Origin: Anabaena catenula FACHB-362
GTDB taxonomy: Bacteria; Cyanobacteriota; Cyanobacteriia; Cyanobacteriales; Nostocaceae
Direction of reading: 5' to 3'
NCBI RefSeq assembly: GCF_014698735.1
Contig: NZ_JACJTQ010000008.1
Location: forward strand, 1 to 64,000
DNA: 64,000 nucleotides
A program made the position numbers and the translations under genes. Shown piece after piece: positions 9,350 to 18,302 of this stretch; position 1 is the stretch's first letter; every line of letters starts with the position of its first letter. Below the pieces are notes generated by a model that saw only the letters and a program-made list of their open reading frames with translations, did not search any database and had not been told where the DNA came from.

Positions 9350-9811
9350 ATGGCTATCAAAGTTGGAGATACAGCGCCTGATTTTAGTTTACCTGCCCAA
9401 AATGGTTCTCAAGTCAGCCTGAGAGATTTTCGTGGTAAACAGGCTGTTGTCCTTTATTTTTATCCTAAGGACGATACGCCAGGATGCACTATGGAATCTT
9501 GCGCTTTTCGAGATCAATATGAAGTTTTTAAAGCCGCTGGTGCTGAAGTTATCGGCGTAAGTGGTGATTCTCAAGAGTCTCACCAGCAATTTGCAGCCAA
9601 GCACAACTTACCTTTTACACTGTTAAGTGATAAAGGCGACCAAGTGCGGAAACAATATGGTGCAACTACTGCTTTTGGTTTTATCCCCGGCCGGGTGACT
9701 TATGTGATTGACCAAAGCGGCATTGTTCAATATGTGTTTGATTCCATGTTGAACTTTAAAGGTCACGTTGAGGAAACCTTGAAAACGTTGCAACAATTGG
9801 CTGCAAAGTAA
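9350..9811 (+). CDS. Thioredoxin-dependent peroxiredoxin Q (BCP family)
   Basis: A 153-residue PrxQ/BCP peroxiredoxin. It contains GDTAPDFSLPAQNG, the peroxidatic motif DDTPGCTMESCAFRD and a second cysteine five residues later, typical of alpha-type atypical 2-Cys PrxQ. It reduces hydroperoxides with electrons from thioredoxin in the cytosol. An in-frame TTG at 9329 would add MNFEFFN; ATG at 9350 is the standard start. The last 14 codons (from 9768) and the following spacer are duplicated downstream (see 9768-10140), leaving an extra, non-coding copy of the gene's tail. Confidence 0.95.
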   Translation: MAIKVGDTAPDFSLPAQNGSQVSLRDFRGKQAVVLYFYPKDDTPGCTMESCAFRDQYEVFKAAGAEVIGVSGDSQESHQQFAAKHNLPFTLLSDKGDQVRKQYGATTAFGFIPGRVTYVIDQSGIVQYVFDSMLNFKGHVEETLKTLQQLAAK

Positions 9812-10140
9812 GAGGATTTTTAACGCAGAGTGGCGCGGAGGTTAGCGCTGAGGTTCACAGAGGATATTCTCCGCGTTCCTTTGCGTTTTACTCAGCGTTT
9901 CTCTGCGTTTTAATTAGGCTTTAGACTTTTCTTATACGGCAACGTTGGCTGTTTTGAGGAAACCTTAAAAACATTGCAACAATTGGCTGCAAAGTAAGAG
10001 GATTTTTAACGCAGAGTGGCGCGGAGGTTAGCGCTGAGGTTCACAGAGTATATTCTCCGCGTTCCTTTGCGATTTACTCCGCGTTCCTCTGTGTTCTATT
10101 TAGGCTTTAGACTTTTCTGGTACGGCAACGTTGGCTGTTT
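9768..10140. repeat. 186-bp tandem duplication across two convergent gene ends
   Basis: Copy 1 runs from about 9768 to 9953 and copy 2 from 9954 to 10140. Each unit holds the last codons of the peroxiredoxin gene, a spacer rich in GCAGAG/CTCTGCG repeat sequence and the last codons of hpf. Copies differ by a handful of substitutions (for example TTTCTTATACGG versus TTTCTGGTACGG). The outer halves belong to the intact genes; the inner halves are non-coding leftovers. Confidence 0.92.
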
Positions 10141-10738
10141 TGCCGTTTTTACCGTTGGTGTGACCGTTACCATTGCGGGGTTGAATCACACCATAACCGC
10201 CGTGGTTACGTTCGTAAATGACGTTTATCTCTCCTGTTTCGGCATTGCGGAACATATAAAAGTCGTGTCCCACGAGTTGCAGTTGTTCTTGGGCTTCTGC
10301 AAGAGTCATGGGGGGCATAGAAAAATATTTGGTGCGGACGACTTCTCCTGGTAGTTCGGGGGTGCGATCGCCTATTAAATCTGCTGCTACTGGTTCTGGA
10401 ACTACTACATCAGTAGTTGAGATGGGTTGGGTTTTGTGGTCTTGACGACGTTCTTTATATTTACGCAGTTGACGGGCTATTTTATCTGCCACCAAGTCAA
10501 TACTGGCATATAAGTTTTCGCTGCTTTCCTCCGCCCGGATGACGCTCCCATTGGCATAAATAGTTACTTCTGCCGCTTGTTTGGTACTAATTCGGGGATT
10601 GCGAGCTACGCTCAAATGGACATCCACTTCATTGGTGATGTTCTGAAAGTGACTAACTGCTTTTTCAATCTTTTGATGTACATATTCCCGAATCGCATCG
10701 GTAATTTCAATATTTTTGCCGTGGATGACAAGCTTCAT
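10100..10738 (-). CDS. hpf: Ribosome hibernation-promoting factor, long form (LrtA)
   Basis: A 212-residue long-form HPF, known in cyanobacteria as the light-repressed protein LrtA. The N-terminal domain ([20 protein letters not shown], residues 1-100) binds the decoding region of the 30S subunit; the C-terminal domain ([29 protein letters not shown], about 145-195) dimerises ribosomes into 100S particles. ATG at 10738 is preceded by GGGAGAG, so it is preferred over a TTG six codons upstream. It is convergent with the peroxiredoxin gene. A gene-free stretch of about 600 bases upstream may hold the long 5' leader known for lrtA, whose message is more stable in the dark. Confidence 0.95.
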   Translation of the reverse strand: MKLVIHGKNIEITDAIREYVHQKIEKAVSHFQNITNEVDVHLSVARNPRISTKQAAEVTIYANGSVIRAEESSENLYASIDLVADKIARQLRKYKERRQDHKTQPISTTDVVVPEPVAADLIGDRTPELPGEVVRTKYFSMPPMTLAEAQEQLQLVGHDFYMFRNAETGEINVIYERNHGGYGVIQPRNGNGHTNGKNGKTANVAVPEKSKA

Positions 10739-11370
10739 GTAAACTCTCCCGCTCAATATTTATTTGATGTGAATTGTTTTTTGTATGAACAGAAATTGCG
10801 GTAAGGTCTATTACTGCCGCCAAGACAAATCGTAAACTGCTGTTGATGTACTACTGTTGCATCGGTTCTCAGGTTGCTGCATCTTTAGTTATAACTACCT
10901 CTCGTCTTGATCTAATTTGTTAACCTCTGCGCTGAGTTCCAACTGGTTGCTAGACAATTGGATATTGCAAGAAAACCCCTAAATAAAGCAGTGTTACTTA
11001 TACTGTACCTACTTTGTGAGTTAAAGCAACCTTTATAAAATCTAGGAGTAGTTGCTCTTGTTCTTATTTTGGCAGCTTGCTCACTGTTAATACAGAATAC
11101 AAGCCTTTGTGGAAGTTTTATCCTGATAGATGTATACAACTTATTGAGATCCCATCAGCCAGTGCATTTGTTCCTATTGTCTTGGCGTGATGCTTATTGC
11201 AGAGAATTCCTCCCAACACCATTGAGGTTATATATTCAAATTAACACTTTGTGGGTTATATTGCTGATTCCGTTGACGTTCCTTTAAAATCCTTTGCATA
11301 GCTTGACATTTGTTGACTAAATTTCTGTGATTTTAAATGTATTTCGTCATTTACCCAATTGATTTTTGAC
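10739..11370. other. Intergenic region between divergent hpf and lipB
   Basis: Promoters and leaders of both genes must lie here. Short open frames on both strands (75 and 72 codons) overlap each other, lack ribosome-binding sites and look random. I see no tRNA, repeat array or clear promoter consensus. Confidence 0.5.
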
Positions 11371-12063
11371 ATGATTCATAGTAATGCAATCAACAAACAT
11401 CGGTGTTTTTTATATAACCTAGGATTAATGCCGTATTTAAAGTCTCTTCAATGGCAGCGATCGCTACTCACAGAACGCATCAACAACCCCAACCTAGAAG
11501 ACGTACTCATTTTGCTGGAGCATCCACCTGTCTATACTTTGGGACAAGGAGCTAACCCGGAATTTCTCAAATTTGACCTTGACAAAAGCACGTATGATGT
11601 GCATCGAGTTGAACGGGGTGGCGAAGTCACTTACCATTGTCCTGGGCAACTCGTGGGGTATCCAATTTTAAATCTGCAACATTATCGTCAAGACTTGCAT
11701 TGGTACTTGCGCCAACTTGAGGAAGTGTTAATTCGCGTTTTAGCTAATTATGAATTGCAGGGAGAACGCATTCCCGGTTTTACTGGTGTTTGGTTGGAAG
11801 GGCGCAAAGTCGCGGCCATAGGGATTAAAGTTAGCCGCTGGATTACTATGCACGGTTTTTCCTTAAATGTTTGTCCAGATATGACTGGCTTTGAAAGCAT
11901 TGTCCCCTGCGGCATTGCCGATAAGTCTGTCGGCAGTTTAGCGGAATGGATTCCTGGTATCAAACCTCAAGAAGTGCGTTTTTGTGTAGCACGGTGCTTT
12001 GCTGAGGTGTTTGACGTTGAATTAGTCGATTCTCAGCCAGAAGGATTTGTGCTATCTCCGTAA
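11371..12063 (+). CDS. lipB: Lipoyl(octanoyl) transferase
   Basis: A 230-residue LipB. It moves octanoate from acyl carrier protein to lipoyl domains of the pyruvate dehydrogenase and glycine cleavage complexes. Visible motifs are [54 protein letters not shown] and the active-site cysteine in [17 protein letters not shown] 11371 is preferred; an in-frame TTG at 11359 is possible. Cytosolic and monocistronic. Confidence 0.96.
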   Translation: MIHSNAINKHRCFLYNLGLMPYLKSLQWQRSLLTERINNPNLEDVLILLEHPPVYTLGQGANPEFLKFDLDKSTYDVHRVERGGEVTYHCPGQLVGYPILNLQHYRQDLHWYLRQLEEVLIRVLANYELQGERIPGFTGVWLEGRKVAAIGIKVSRWITMHGFSLNVCPDMTGFESIVPCGIADKSVGSLAEWIPGIKPQEVRFCVARCFAEVFDVELVDSQPEGFVLSP

Positions 12064-12201
12064 TTTCATGTACTGATAAATTGTTTTTTAAATTGTTTTT
12101 GAGGATGATGATCTGCGTCACTTATAAATTTCTGTTGTCACACTAGAATATGCTCATTTGACTGCAAATATGTTCACTTAGTGTAAAAATCAACAAAAAT
12201 A

Positions 12202-12408
12202 GTGCTTGTGAATTACTCAGATAATCTACAGGTAAATTTTTCCTCATACACCTCCCTCAGAGAACGCGACTGGGAGGCTTTGATATTACTGTTTGATAGA
12301 GACGACAGCGATGAAATTGAAGCGGAAATCAAAAGTAAATTGGTGTGGTTAGTACCAGAACCATGTTGGGAAGATAATCCCTTCGAGTTCTTGCGCGAGT
12401 TTCTGTAA
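12202..12408 (+). CDS. Small conserved-looking hypothetical protein
   Basis: A 68-residue acidic protein starting at GTG 12202 (a second GTG at 12208 is also possible). Sequence such as SLRERDWEALILLFDRDDSDEIEAE and LVPEPCWEDNPFEFLREFL looks like a real folded protein rather than random translation. There is no clear ribosome-binding site and no family I recognise. It ends just before a heptamer array. It may be a small cyanobacterial regulator of unknown role. Confidence 0.45.
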   Translation: MLVNYSDNLQVNFSSYTSLRERDWEALILLFDRDDSDEIEAEIKSKLVWLVPEPCWEDNPFEFLREFL

Positions 12409-12412
12409 TTAG

Positions 12413-12475
12413 TATTGAGTACTGAGTACTGAGTATTGAGTACCGAGTATTGAGTATTGAGTACCGAGTATTGAG
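12413..12475. repeat. Heptamer tandem array (TAYYGAG)x9
   Basis: Nine 7-base units: TATTGAG, TACTGAG and TACCGAG variants. It sits five bases after the stop of the small gene at 12202-12408. The remaining gene-free bases up to 12722 hold a GCAGAGGACGCAGAGAGG repeat next to the start of the transporter gene. Confidence 0.9.
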
Positions 12476-12722
12476 TGCTGCCTAAGCAGCTTAATTAAAA
12501 ATTAAAATATTTAACCCAAGTTGCTAGTTATCTAGTTGAGGCAGGGAAAAAGGTAATTGGTGATCAAATCCCAGACTTCATCCTTAAATCCTGGAAATCC
12601 TGATTCAGCGTCAAGAAGACGGATAAAAATACGCGGAGTTGGGGGGTCTTCAAAATATGAAAAGCTAACCAAAGCTGTATATAGTGTGTGGAAGGAACCG
12701 CAGAGGACGCAGAGAGGAAAAG

Positions 12723-14219
12723 GTGAAATTTACTTTTGGGGGTTGGTGGGGTTGGTGTTTGGTACTAGGGTTAAGCTGCTGCTTATTAGCTGGTTGTAGT
12801 GTGAATCCCAGTGGTGGAAAAACTCTGCGGGTAGCTACTGAACCGGCGTTTCCTCCTTTTGAGTTCCAGGGGAAAGGTGGAGAGTTAACAGGTTTTTCGA
12901 TTGATTTGATGAGGGCGATTGCCACTGCTGCTAGTTTCCAAGTGGACTTTCAAAGTTTACCTTTTGATGGCATCATCCCGGCATTGCAAGCTAAAACCAT
13001 AGATGCGGCAATTAGTTCAATTACCATAACCCAAGAACGGGCGAAGACTGTAGGTTTTTCCCGTCCTTATTTTAAAGCAGGATTAGCGATCGCAATTCGT
13101 ACAGATAATCAAGATATCACTAGTTTTGAAAGTCTGCAAAATAAAAAAATCGCTGTTCAAATTGGCACAACTGGCGCAGAAAAGGCTAAAAGTGTAACTG
13201 GGGCGCAAGTTCGCAGTTTTGATTCTGCATATCTAGCACTGCAAGAATTACAAAATGGCAATGTGGATGCAGTTATTAACGATGCACCCGTCACTTTATA
13301 CGCCGTCAATACAGGTAATCTGCAAGGAATCAAAGTCATACAGCAATTGCTGACAGAGGAATTTTACGGTATTGCAACTGCTAAAAGTTCGCCTTATTTG
13401 TCTTTGATAAATCAAGGTTTGACAAAAGTATTAGAAAACGGCAATTATCAACAAATTTACCAAAAATGGTTTAAATCCACTCCGCCACAATTACCAGCAG
13501 CATCACCATTTGCAAATCAAAATACAGCAAAATTAAATTCTTTTGTTGTATTTTTTCAGTCTTTACCCACTTTACTAAGTGGCGTATTGGTGACATTGCA
13601 ATTAGCATTTTTATCAGTTTTGTTTGGTTTAATTATTGGTTCCATAATTGGTATTATTCGTCTTTATAAAATTGCACCTGTACGTTGGTTAGCGCGGGCT
13701 TATATAGACTTTTTCCGAGGCACACCCTTACTAGTGCAAATCTTTATGATTTACTTTGGTTTACCTGCAATTTCTCAAGAAATGGGTTTTACCCTTTCAT
13801 TAAATCGCCTTGTAGCCGGAGTAATTGCTTTAAGTTTAAATAGCGCCGCTTACATTGCTGAAATTGTTCGTGCCGGCATTCAATCAATTGAAATAGGACA
13901 ATCAGAAGCAGCCCAATCACTGGGTTTAAATCCTTTACAAACAATGCGCTATGTGATTTTTCCCCAAGCCTTCCGAAGGATGATTCCACCTTTGGGTAAT
14001 GAATTTATCAGTTTATTAAAAGATACTAGTTTAGTTGCAGTAATCGGATTTGAGGAATTATTTAGAAAAGGACAATTAATTGTTTCCGAAAATTATCGTG
14101 CCTTTGAAGTTTACGCGGCTGTAGCTGTGATTTATTTATGTTTAACACTGGTTTCTTCTCAAGCCATTAGCCGGTTGGAGATATGGATGAATCCAATCAG
14201 TAAAGAAAATGTAAAATAA
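12723..14219 (+). CDS. bgtB: Amino-acid ABC transporter, substrate-binding/permease fusion (BgtB-like)
   Basis: A 498-residue fusion. A lipoprotein signal (LSCCLLAGC, lipobox cysteine about residue 24) is followed by a type-3 solute-binding domain (LRVATEPAFPPFEF to YQQIYQKWF, about 30-260) and a GlnP/HisM-type permease (LLSGVLVTLQLAFL, then the EAA loop AAQSLGLNPLQTMRYVIFPQAFRRMIPP split over residues about 400-427). Anabaena BgtB has this architecture and imports basic amino acids and glutamine with the ATPase BgtA. No ATPase gene is adjacent, so a partner must be encoded elsewhere. Start GTG 12723 has GAGGAAA upstream; an earlier in-frame GTG (12684) would translate a dispersed repeat. The substrate is inferred. 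Confidence 0.85.
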   Translation: MKFTFGGWWGWCLVLGLSCCLLAGCSVNPSGGKTLRVATEPAFPPFEFQGKGGELTGFSIDLMRAIATAASFQVDFQSLPFDGIIPALQAKTIDAAISSITITQERAKTVGFSRPYFKAGLAIAIRTDNQDITSFESLQNKKIAVQIGTTGAEKAKSVTGAQVRSFDSAYLALQELQNGNVDAVINDAPVTLYAVNTGNLQGIKVIQQLLTEEFYGIATAKSSPYLSLINQGLTKVLENGNYQQIYQKWFKSTPPQLPAASPFANQNTAKLNSFVVFFQSLPTLLSGVLVTLQLAFLSVLFGLIIGSIIGIIRLYKIAPVRWLARAYIDFFRGTPLLVQIFMIYFGLPAISQEMGFTLSLNRLVAGVIALSLNSAAYIAEIVRAGIQSIEIGQSEAAQSLGLNPLQTMRYVIFPQAFRRMIPPLGNEFISLLKDTSLVAVIGFEELFRKGQLIVSENYRAFEVYAAVAVIYLCLTLVSSQAISRLEIWMNPISKENVK

Positions 14220-14295
14220 TTATTATGTATTGTGTTCTAGATTGACATAAAAATGCTAACTTTAAAAAAAGTAGATTTTTCCAAAAAAACATACT

Positions 14296-15132
14296 ATGCC
14301 AACAGTAAAACAAGTTATTGCCAATCGATCTAATGGTTCTTGTAGCACTGCTATAGTTGCAGGTCTGAGTATACAAATTATTGCTGAGATGAATCTTCTC
14401 ATTCCTAACATTCTTGTGAATTTTGAAGATTTGAATGTCAGTGCTGCCAGCCCACCAGTTAATCTTTTTCTTCAACCCGCAGCGAAAGAAGCACTCCGAC
14501 GTGCTATCAGAAAACGAGGAACAACACTTAATATCACTTCTGCTTATCGAACAGTTGCTCAACAGCACCTTCTGTATAGCTGGTTTAAACTGGGCGGTCA
14601 GTGCGCCCCACCACGTGCAGCCAAGCCTGGTCTTAGTAACCATGAAGATGGTTTAGCTTTGGATACTCCTGATTTTCAGGCTTGGATATCTGCTTTAGAA
14701 AATGAAGGTTGGGATTGGTTTGGTAATGCTGATTCAGTTCATTTCACCTATAGAGGCAGTGGTGTTAGGGATGATATTGGTGATATTGGGGTCAAGGCTT
14801 TTCAGCAACTTTGGAACAAGAACAATCCTAACGATCAAATTACAGTGGATGGTGGATTTGGACCCCAAACAGCAGCAAAACTGGATATGTCTCCAGCTGA
14901 AGGTTTTGCTATGGCTAGACTTCTGAAACTCACTACTCCTAATTTACAAGGTGAAGATGTTCGCAAAGTTCAGCAGGCATTAGTTAATGCTGGTTTTTTG
15001 AGCGCAAACCAAATTAATAGCAGCTATGATGACGATACCAAATCTGCTGTGGAGAAGTTTCAAGACCAAAAAGGCTTAAGTCAAGATGGTGTGGTTGGAC
15101 CTCAAACCCGCAGATTATTAGGTATATCCTAA
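14296..15132 (+). CDS. M15-family peptidase with two peptidoglycan-binding domains
   Basis: A 278-residue protein. Residues about 60-150 match VanY/D-alanyl-D-alanine carboxypeptidase-type M15 metallopeptidases: ITSAYRT, SNHEDGLALD (zinc ligands H and D) and HFTYRG near the third ligand. Two PG_binding_1 domains follow (VKAFQQLWN...VDGGFGPQTAAKL and VRKVQQAL...DGVVGPQTRRLLG). It likely trims peptide cross-bridges in the wall. I see no clean signal peptide; a hydrophobic stretch at about 19-45 (TAIVAGLSIQIIAEM) could be one if the start is correct. ATG at 14296. Alone on its strand. Confidence 0.85.
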   Translation: MPTVKQVIANRSNGSCSTAIVAGLSIQIIAEMNLLIPNILVNFEDLNVSAASPPVNLFLQPAAKEALRRAIRKRGTTLNITSAYRTVAQQHLLYSWFKLGGQCAPPRAAKPGLSNHEDGLALDTPDFQAWISALENEGWDWFGNADSVHFTYRGSGVRDDIGDIGVKAFQQLWNKNNPNDQITVDGGFGPQTAAKLDMSPAEGFAMARLLKLTTPNLQGEDVRKVQQALVNAGFLSANQINSSYDDDTKSAVEKFQDQKGLSQDGVVGPQTRRLLGIS

Positions 15133-15155
15133 CGGCAAAAGTTGACACCTGTGAG

Positions 15156-15850
15156 CAATGCTAAACCCCTACCCACGTCTAGGTTTCATGACCAAATGTA
15201 TAAGTAGGGTTTGCTGATAGCGTAGCTTGGCGTAAGCCATAAAAGTTGTTGGTGAGGACAGGGAACAGTCTGAACCTCTCGCTAGTCATCACTTTTACCC
15301 ACCAACCACCAAAAATCACCCCACACATCATGAATTAACATATTTGTCAATAGTACATTTATTCTGACCGTCAAATTACATGATTTCTTAGATAATTCTT
15401 GTCTAAATTTCTCTCTGAAATTGCTGCTAATTTGTGAAGTTTTTTATTATTTTTCAGTATTGATTTCTGAAACAACTATAAATAAAGGGTTTTGAAGATC
15501 ATCTTGTCAGCCAGATTTAAAATTGACAATATAAACCTAATTATGAATTTCTCCATAAATATAGCAAATCGCCGAAAGTATTGCAAGAGCGTTGCTAAAT
15601 AGAAATTATTCTCAATTAATTATTAAGGAAATCTAAACTTGAATTGTGATAAGTTATGAATATTAAAATTACTATTGTATTTTTATAAGTTTTAATTATT
15701 TTTTAAGCAATACCTAGGTAGTGATAATGGAAAAACTAACCTCAAAGCACACAAATAAAAGATGGCTTAAGAGAGATTTTTTGTAGATATTGTCTACAGC
15801 AGCGGTAAAGTATCCTGTAATTGATGAGATATGTAGGGGTTTAGCATGGT
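15156..15850. repeat. Inverted pair of a dispersed repeat (GCTAAACCCCTAC / GTAGGGGTTTAGC)
   Basis: About 15156-15173 and 15832-15850 are inverted copies with one or two mismatches, bounding roughly 690 bases with no gene. The interior is very AT-rich, with no open frame of note. Either they are two independent copies of a common repeat or the ends of a decayed element. Confidence 0.6.
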
Positions 15851-15886
15851 GCTTGACTCCTACTCAAGTTTAGGCTTTTTATGATT

Positions 15887-16013
15887 AATTTTCTGGCGTT
15901 GCTGAATTGAAGTATGAAACTGAAAAATCAACGATTTCAAACTCTTACTCTCTGTGACTCTGCGCCTCTGCGTGAAACAAAATCATACTCTTAATCAGCA
16001 ACGCCAATTTTCT
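15887..16013. mobile_element. MITE-like element, 111 bp, with 8-bp target duplications
   Basis: The element (15895-16005) begins GGCGTTGCTGAATTGAAGTA and ends in the imperfect reverse complement TCATACTCTTAATCAGCAAC plus GCC, giving about 23-bp terminal inverted repeats. It is flanked by a perfect direct repeat AATTTTCT (15887-15894 and 16006-16013). It encodes nothing and contains a CTCTGCGCCTCTGCG repeat inside. These are the marks of a non-autonomous transposon moved by an 8-bp-duplicating transposase. Confidence 0.85.
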
Positions 16014-16040
16014 AGCCTATCTTTTACTCCTCTTAATGAT

Positions 16041-16604
16041 TTACTTATTTGCTTTTCTATAATCCCAAGGATCAACAAATTTCCGATCGCTCCAAACCCC
16101 CATTTTTTGCTGTTGCGCTTGCGCTTCAGCTTGCTGCACGATATCTTTACTGGGACATTTGTTTAAATAAGGACGATATACCTTAGCTAATCCTTCCTGT
16201 AACAAAACTTGTTGCACAAACGTACCATCTTTTAAACGCACTTCTGCAACTTTTCTACCATAGCGATCGCTATCCGTTATACTCAACTTGACGCGATTGC
16301 CTGCCTGCTGCACAAGTTCCTCCACCCGTGTTTGTGCTTTGACACCCCAAGCAAATTGATTTACATCTTTAGTAAATTTACTGTTTTTTTCTTTCTTAGA
16401 ATGAGGTATTTCTGGGGAATCAACACAAGCAAAGCGCACTGTGAACTTCTTTCCATCAGTGTCTTTCAACACCAAGGTATCACCGTCGCTCACCCTCTCA
16501 ACAATATCACCAGTCGGGGGGAACAGCCGATCGCAACCCACGACGCTAAAACCGATGATAGCTGCACCCAACCAAATTAGAACTTGTTTAATCGATTGAT
16601 TCAT
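16041..16604 (-). CDS. Thermonuclease (SNase)-like exported lipoprotein
   Basis: A 187-residue staphylococcal-nuclease-like protein. Residues 1-24 form a signal with lipobox-like VVGC (cysteine about 24). The SNase fold follows: VSDGDTLVL, FTVRFACVDSPEIPH (R and D of the active site), ITDSDRYGRKVAEVRLKDG (second arginine) and LQEGLAKVYR. It should cut DNA or RNA in the periplasm or outside the cell, with calcium. ATG 16604 is preferred over an in-frame TTG at 16625. The C-terminus KMGVWSDRKFVDPWDYRK is typical of cyanobacterial members. Confidence 0.92.
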   Translation of the reverse strand: MNQSIKQVLIWLGAAIIGFSVVGCDRLFPPTGDIVERVSDGDTLVLKDTDGKKFTVRFACVDSPEIPHSKKEKNSKFTKDVNQFAWGVKAQTRVEELVQQAGNRVKLSITDSDRYGRKVAEVRLKDGTFVQQVLLQEGLAKVYRPYLNKCPSKDIVQQAEAQAQQQKMGVWSDRKFVDPWDYRKANK

Positions 16605-16769
16605 TTCAACAAATTTGGCAGTCAAGCCTGCTAATGTGTAAAATTGATACTAGACCAAATAGTGGTGAGCAGATAGCTATCAAAATAATTTTAGACTGCT
16701 CAAATTGACTGGATTAGCGACTGCAATCCGAAATTACTCAACTTCACCCTGATTCTCTTTCTTAAGATT

Positions 16770-17009
16770 ATGAAACCTATTCACCAATATCAGCGCTATG
16801 ACGCTGCTCAAGAGTTTCAGCAATCCCTGCTTCAGTTAGAAGACATCTTACAAGTCAATTCCACTATAAATCAAGTGAACAATAAATTGGATACTAGTAG
16901 CTCCATGAACGATAGCTTAAGCAACAAGACGGATGCTATTGATATATCAGCCTTAGAGGATGCAGTTGCTGACATTGAGCAATATTTAGCAAGAAAACAA
17001 AAAAATTAA
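16770..17009 (+). CDS. Small hypothetical protein
   Basis: A 79-residue hydrophilic protein (MKPIHQYQRYDAAQEFQQSL... ending IEQYLARKQKN). Two predicted helices (about 10-28 and 58-75) are linked by a serine/asparagine-rich stretch. I recognise no family. ATG start without a strong Shine-Dalgarno. It is convergent with the methyltransferase gene nine bases away, which supports it being a real gene filling the gap. Confidence 0.5.
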   Translation: MKPIHQYQRYDAAQEFQQSLLQLEDILQVNSTINQVNNKLDTSSSMNDSLSNKTDAIDISALEDAVADIEQYLARKQKN

Positions 17010-17017
17010 GAACTGAA

Positions 17018-17857
17018 TCAACTATAAATCTTTTGCCGCTTGGCTTCGTATAACATTAAAGCCGCTGCGATCGCTACATTCAAAGATTCTACTCCAGGAC
17101 TCAGAGGAATTTTCACTTGTGTATTCGCCATTGCTGCTAAATCTGCTGATAACCCAGCCCCTTCATTTCCCAGTAGAATCAAACTAGGTTTACGCCAATC
17201 CACTTCCCAATAAGTTAAATTTGCACTTGGCATAGTAGCAACTACCTGCATTCCTGCTTGCTGGCTTTGAGCAACTGTCGTCCTTAAATCTTCACTCACC
17301 GCCATATTTAAGCGAAACCACTGCCCCGCAGACGCACGTAAAACCTTGGGATTATCTAAATCCACACTATCACTATTCAACCACAAACCCGATGCCCCAG
17401 CAGCCGCAGCGGTGCGAATCATAGTCCCTAAATTGCCTGGATCTTGCAGAGTTTCCACAGCTAGAACCAAACCAGTAAAAGGGACTTGGGTTGGCTGTTC
17501 ACTCCGCTTTGCTATGGCAACTACACCATCTGGCTGTACCGTCGTTGCCATTGCCGCTAAAACGTCTTCACTGACAATTTCTGAGCGATGGCTTCGCCCG
17601 CCGGAGGCATCGCACCGACTACAAATATCATCCCACAATTGAGGATGTGCCATTTGCCATTTTTCTGTACAACAAACCGTATCTAAAGGGTAATTCACCG
17701 CACAAGCTTCTTCTAGCAAGTGCGTCCCTTCCAGTAAAAATAGCTGCTGCTTATGTCTCTCTTTGGTAGAGTGCAGCTTACGGATTTGCTTAACTAGGGA
17801 ATTTTGTAAACTTGTCAGCACGATTTTAGATTTTGAGATTTGGGATTTTAGATTCAT
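17018..17857 (-). CDS. TrmH/SpoU-family RNA 2'-O-methyltransferase
   Basis: A 279-residue SPOUT methyltransferase. An N-terminal substrate-binding part (VKQIRKLHSTKERHKQQLFLLEGTHLLEEA) precedes the knotted SAM domain: LAVETLQDPGNLGTMIRTAAAAG (motif 1), LILLGNEGAGLS (motif 2) and IPLSPGVESLNVAIAAALMLYEAKRQ (motif 3). It probably methylates rRNA. The frame continues upstream into the tRNA-Leu gene, so ATG 17857, downstream of the tRNA, is chosen. It directly follows the tRNA on the same strand, so the two may be co-transcribed. Confidence 0.92.
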   Translation of the reverse strand: MNLKSQISKSKIVLTSLQNSLVKQIRKLHSTKERHKQQLFLLEGTHLLEEACAVNYPLDTVCCTEKWQMAHPQLWDDICSRCDASGGRSHRSEIVSEDVLAAMATTVQPDGVVAIAKRSEQPTQVPFTGLVLAVETLQDPGNLGTMIRTAAAAGASGLWLNSDSVDLDNPKVLRASAGQWFRLNMAVSEDLRTTVAQSQQAGMQVVATMPSANLTYWEVDWRKPSLILLGNEGAGLSADLAAMANTQVKIPLSPGVESLNVAIAAALMLYEAKRQKIYS

Positions 17858-17881
17858 CTGCAATCCCAAACAATATTGATA

Positions 17882-17963
17882 TGCGGAACCCGGGACTTGA
17901 ACCCGGAAGCCTTGCGGCACTAGAACCTGAATCTAGCGCGTCTGCCAATTCCGCCAGTTCCGC
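17882..17963 (-). tRNA. tRNA-Leu (CAG)
   Basis: Reading the minus strand, acceptor arms GCGGAAC and GTTCCGC pair, with discriminator A. The anticodon stem CTAGA/TCTAG holds loop TTCAGGT, giving anticodon CAG. A long variable arm (class II) and T-arm CGGGTTCAAGTCCCG are present. CCA is not encoded. Confidence 0.96.
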
Positions 17964-18302
17964 TGGCATCGATATCTTATCGACAATTTCTTATTATTGC
18001 TTAATTCTGTAAGTTTGTCAACCAAGATTATTCTCATGAGTACTACCAAAGTTAAAAAACAAAACCAGCTTTTCACTGAGTAGTATTTTTGCATTTAATA
18101 CTTAATTGATGTTAACATAGCCAATAAATTGTCAAACCGCAGAAAGCTTGCTACTAATTATTTACAGCCGTCAGAACATAGAAAGTGAAAATTTATCTTC
18201 ACAAGTCATAACACCAAAATGTAGACAAACCAACTCTTTACTGTAGAATCAAAACCAACTTCAAACCTTTATTATTGCGTACTTTTTTTTGGAGGTAGGC
18301 TT
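17964..18302. other. Intergenic region upstream of murA
   Basis: Divergent promoters for the tRNA-Leu and murA must lie here. AT-rich; no repeat array, RNA gene or open frame of note. It ends with a strong Shine-Dalgarno (GGAGGT, 18291-18296). Confidence 0.5.

Noticed and set aside
10912-11287. Open frames of 75 (minus) and 72 (plus) codons between hpf and lipB
   Set aside because: They overlap each other, have no ribosome-binding site and their sequence looks random; more likely leader DNA.
14197-14643. 148-codon minus-strand frame opposite the M15 peptidase gene
   Set aside because: It lies antisense to a clear gene with recognisable motifs and has a composition typical of a shadow frame.
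15954-16166. 70-codon plus-strand frame
   Set aside because: It runs through the MITE and into the antisense of the SNase-like gene.
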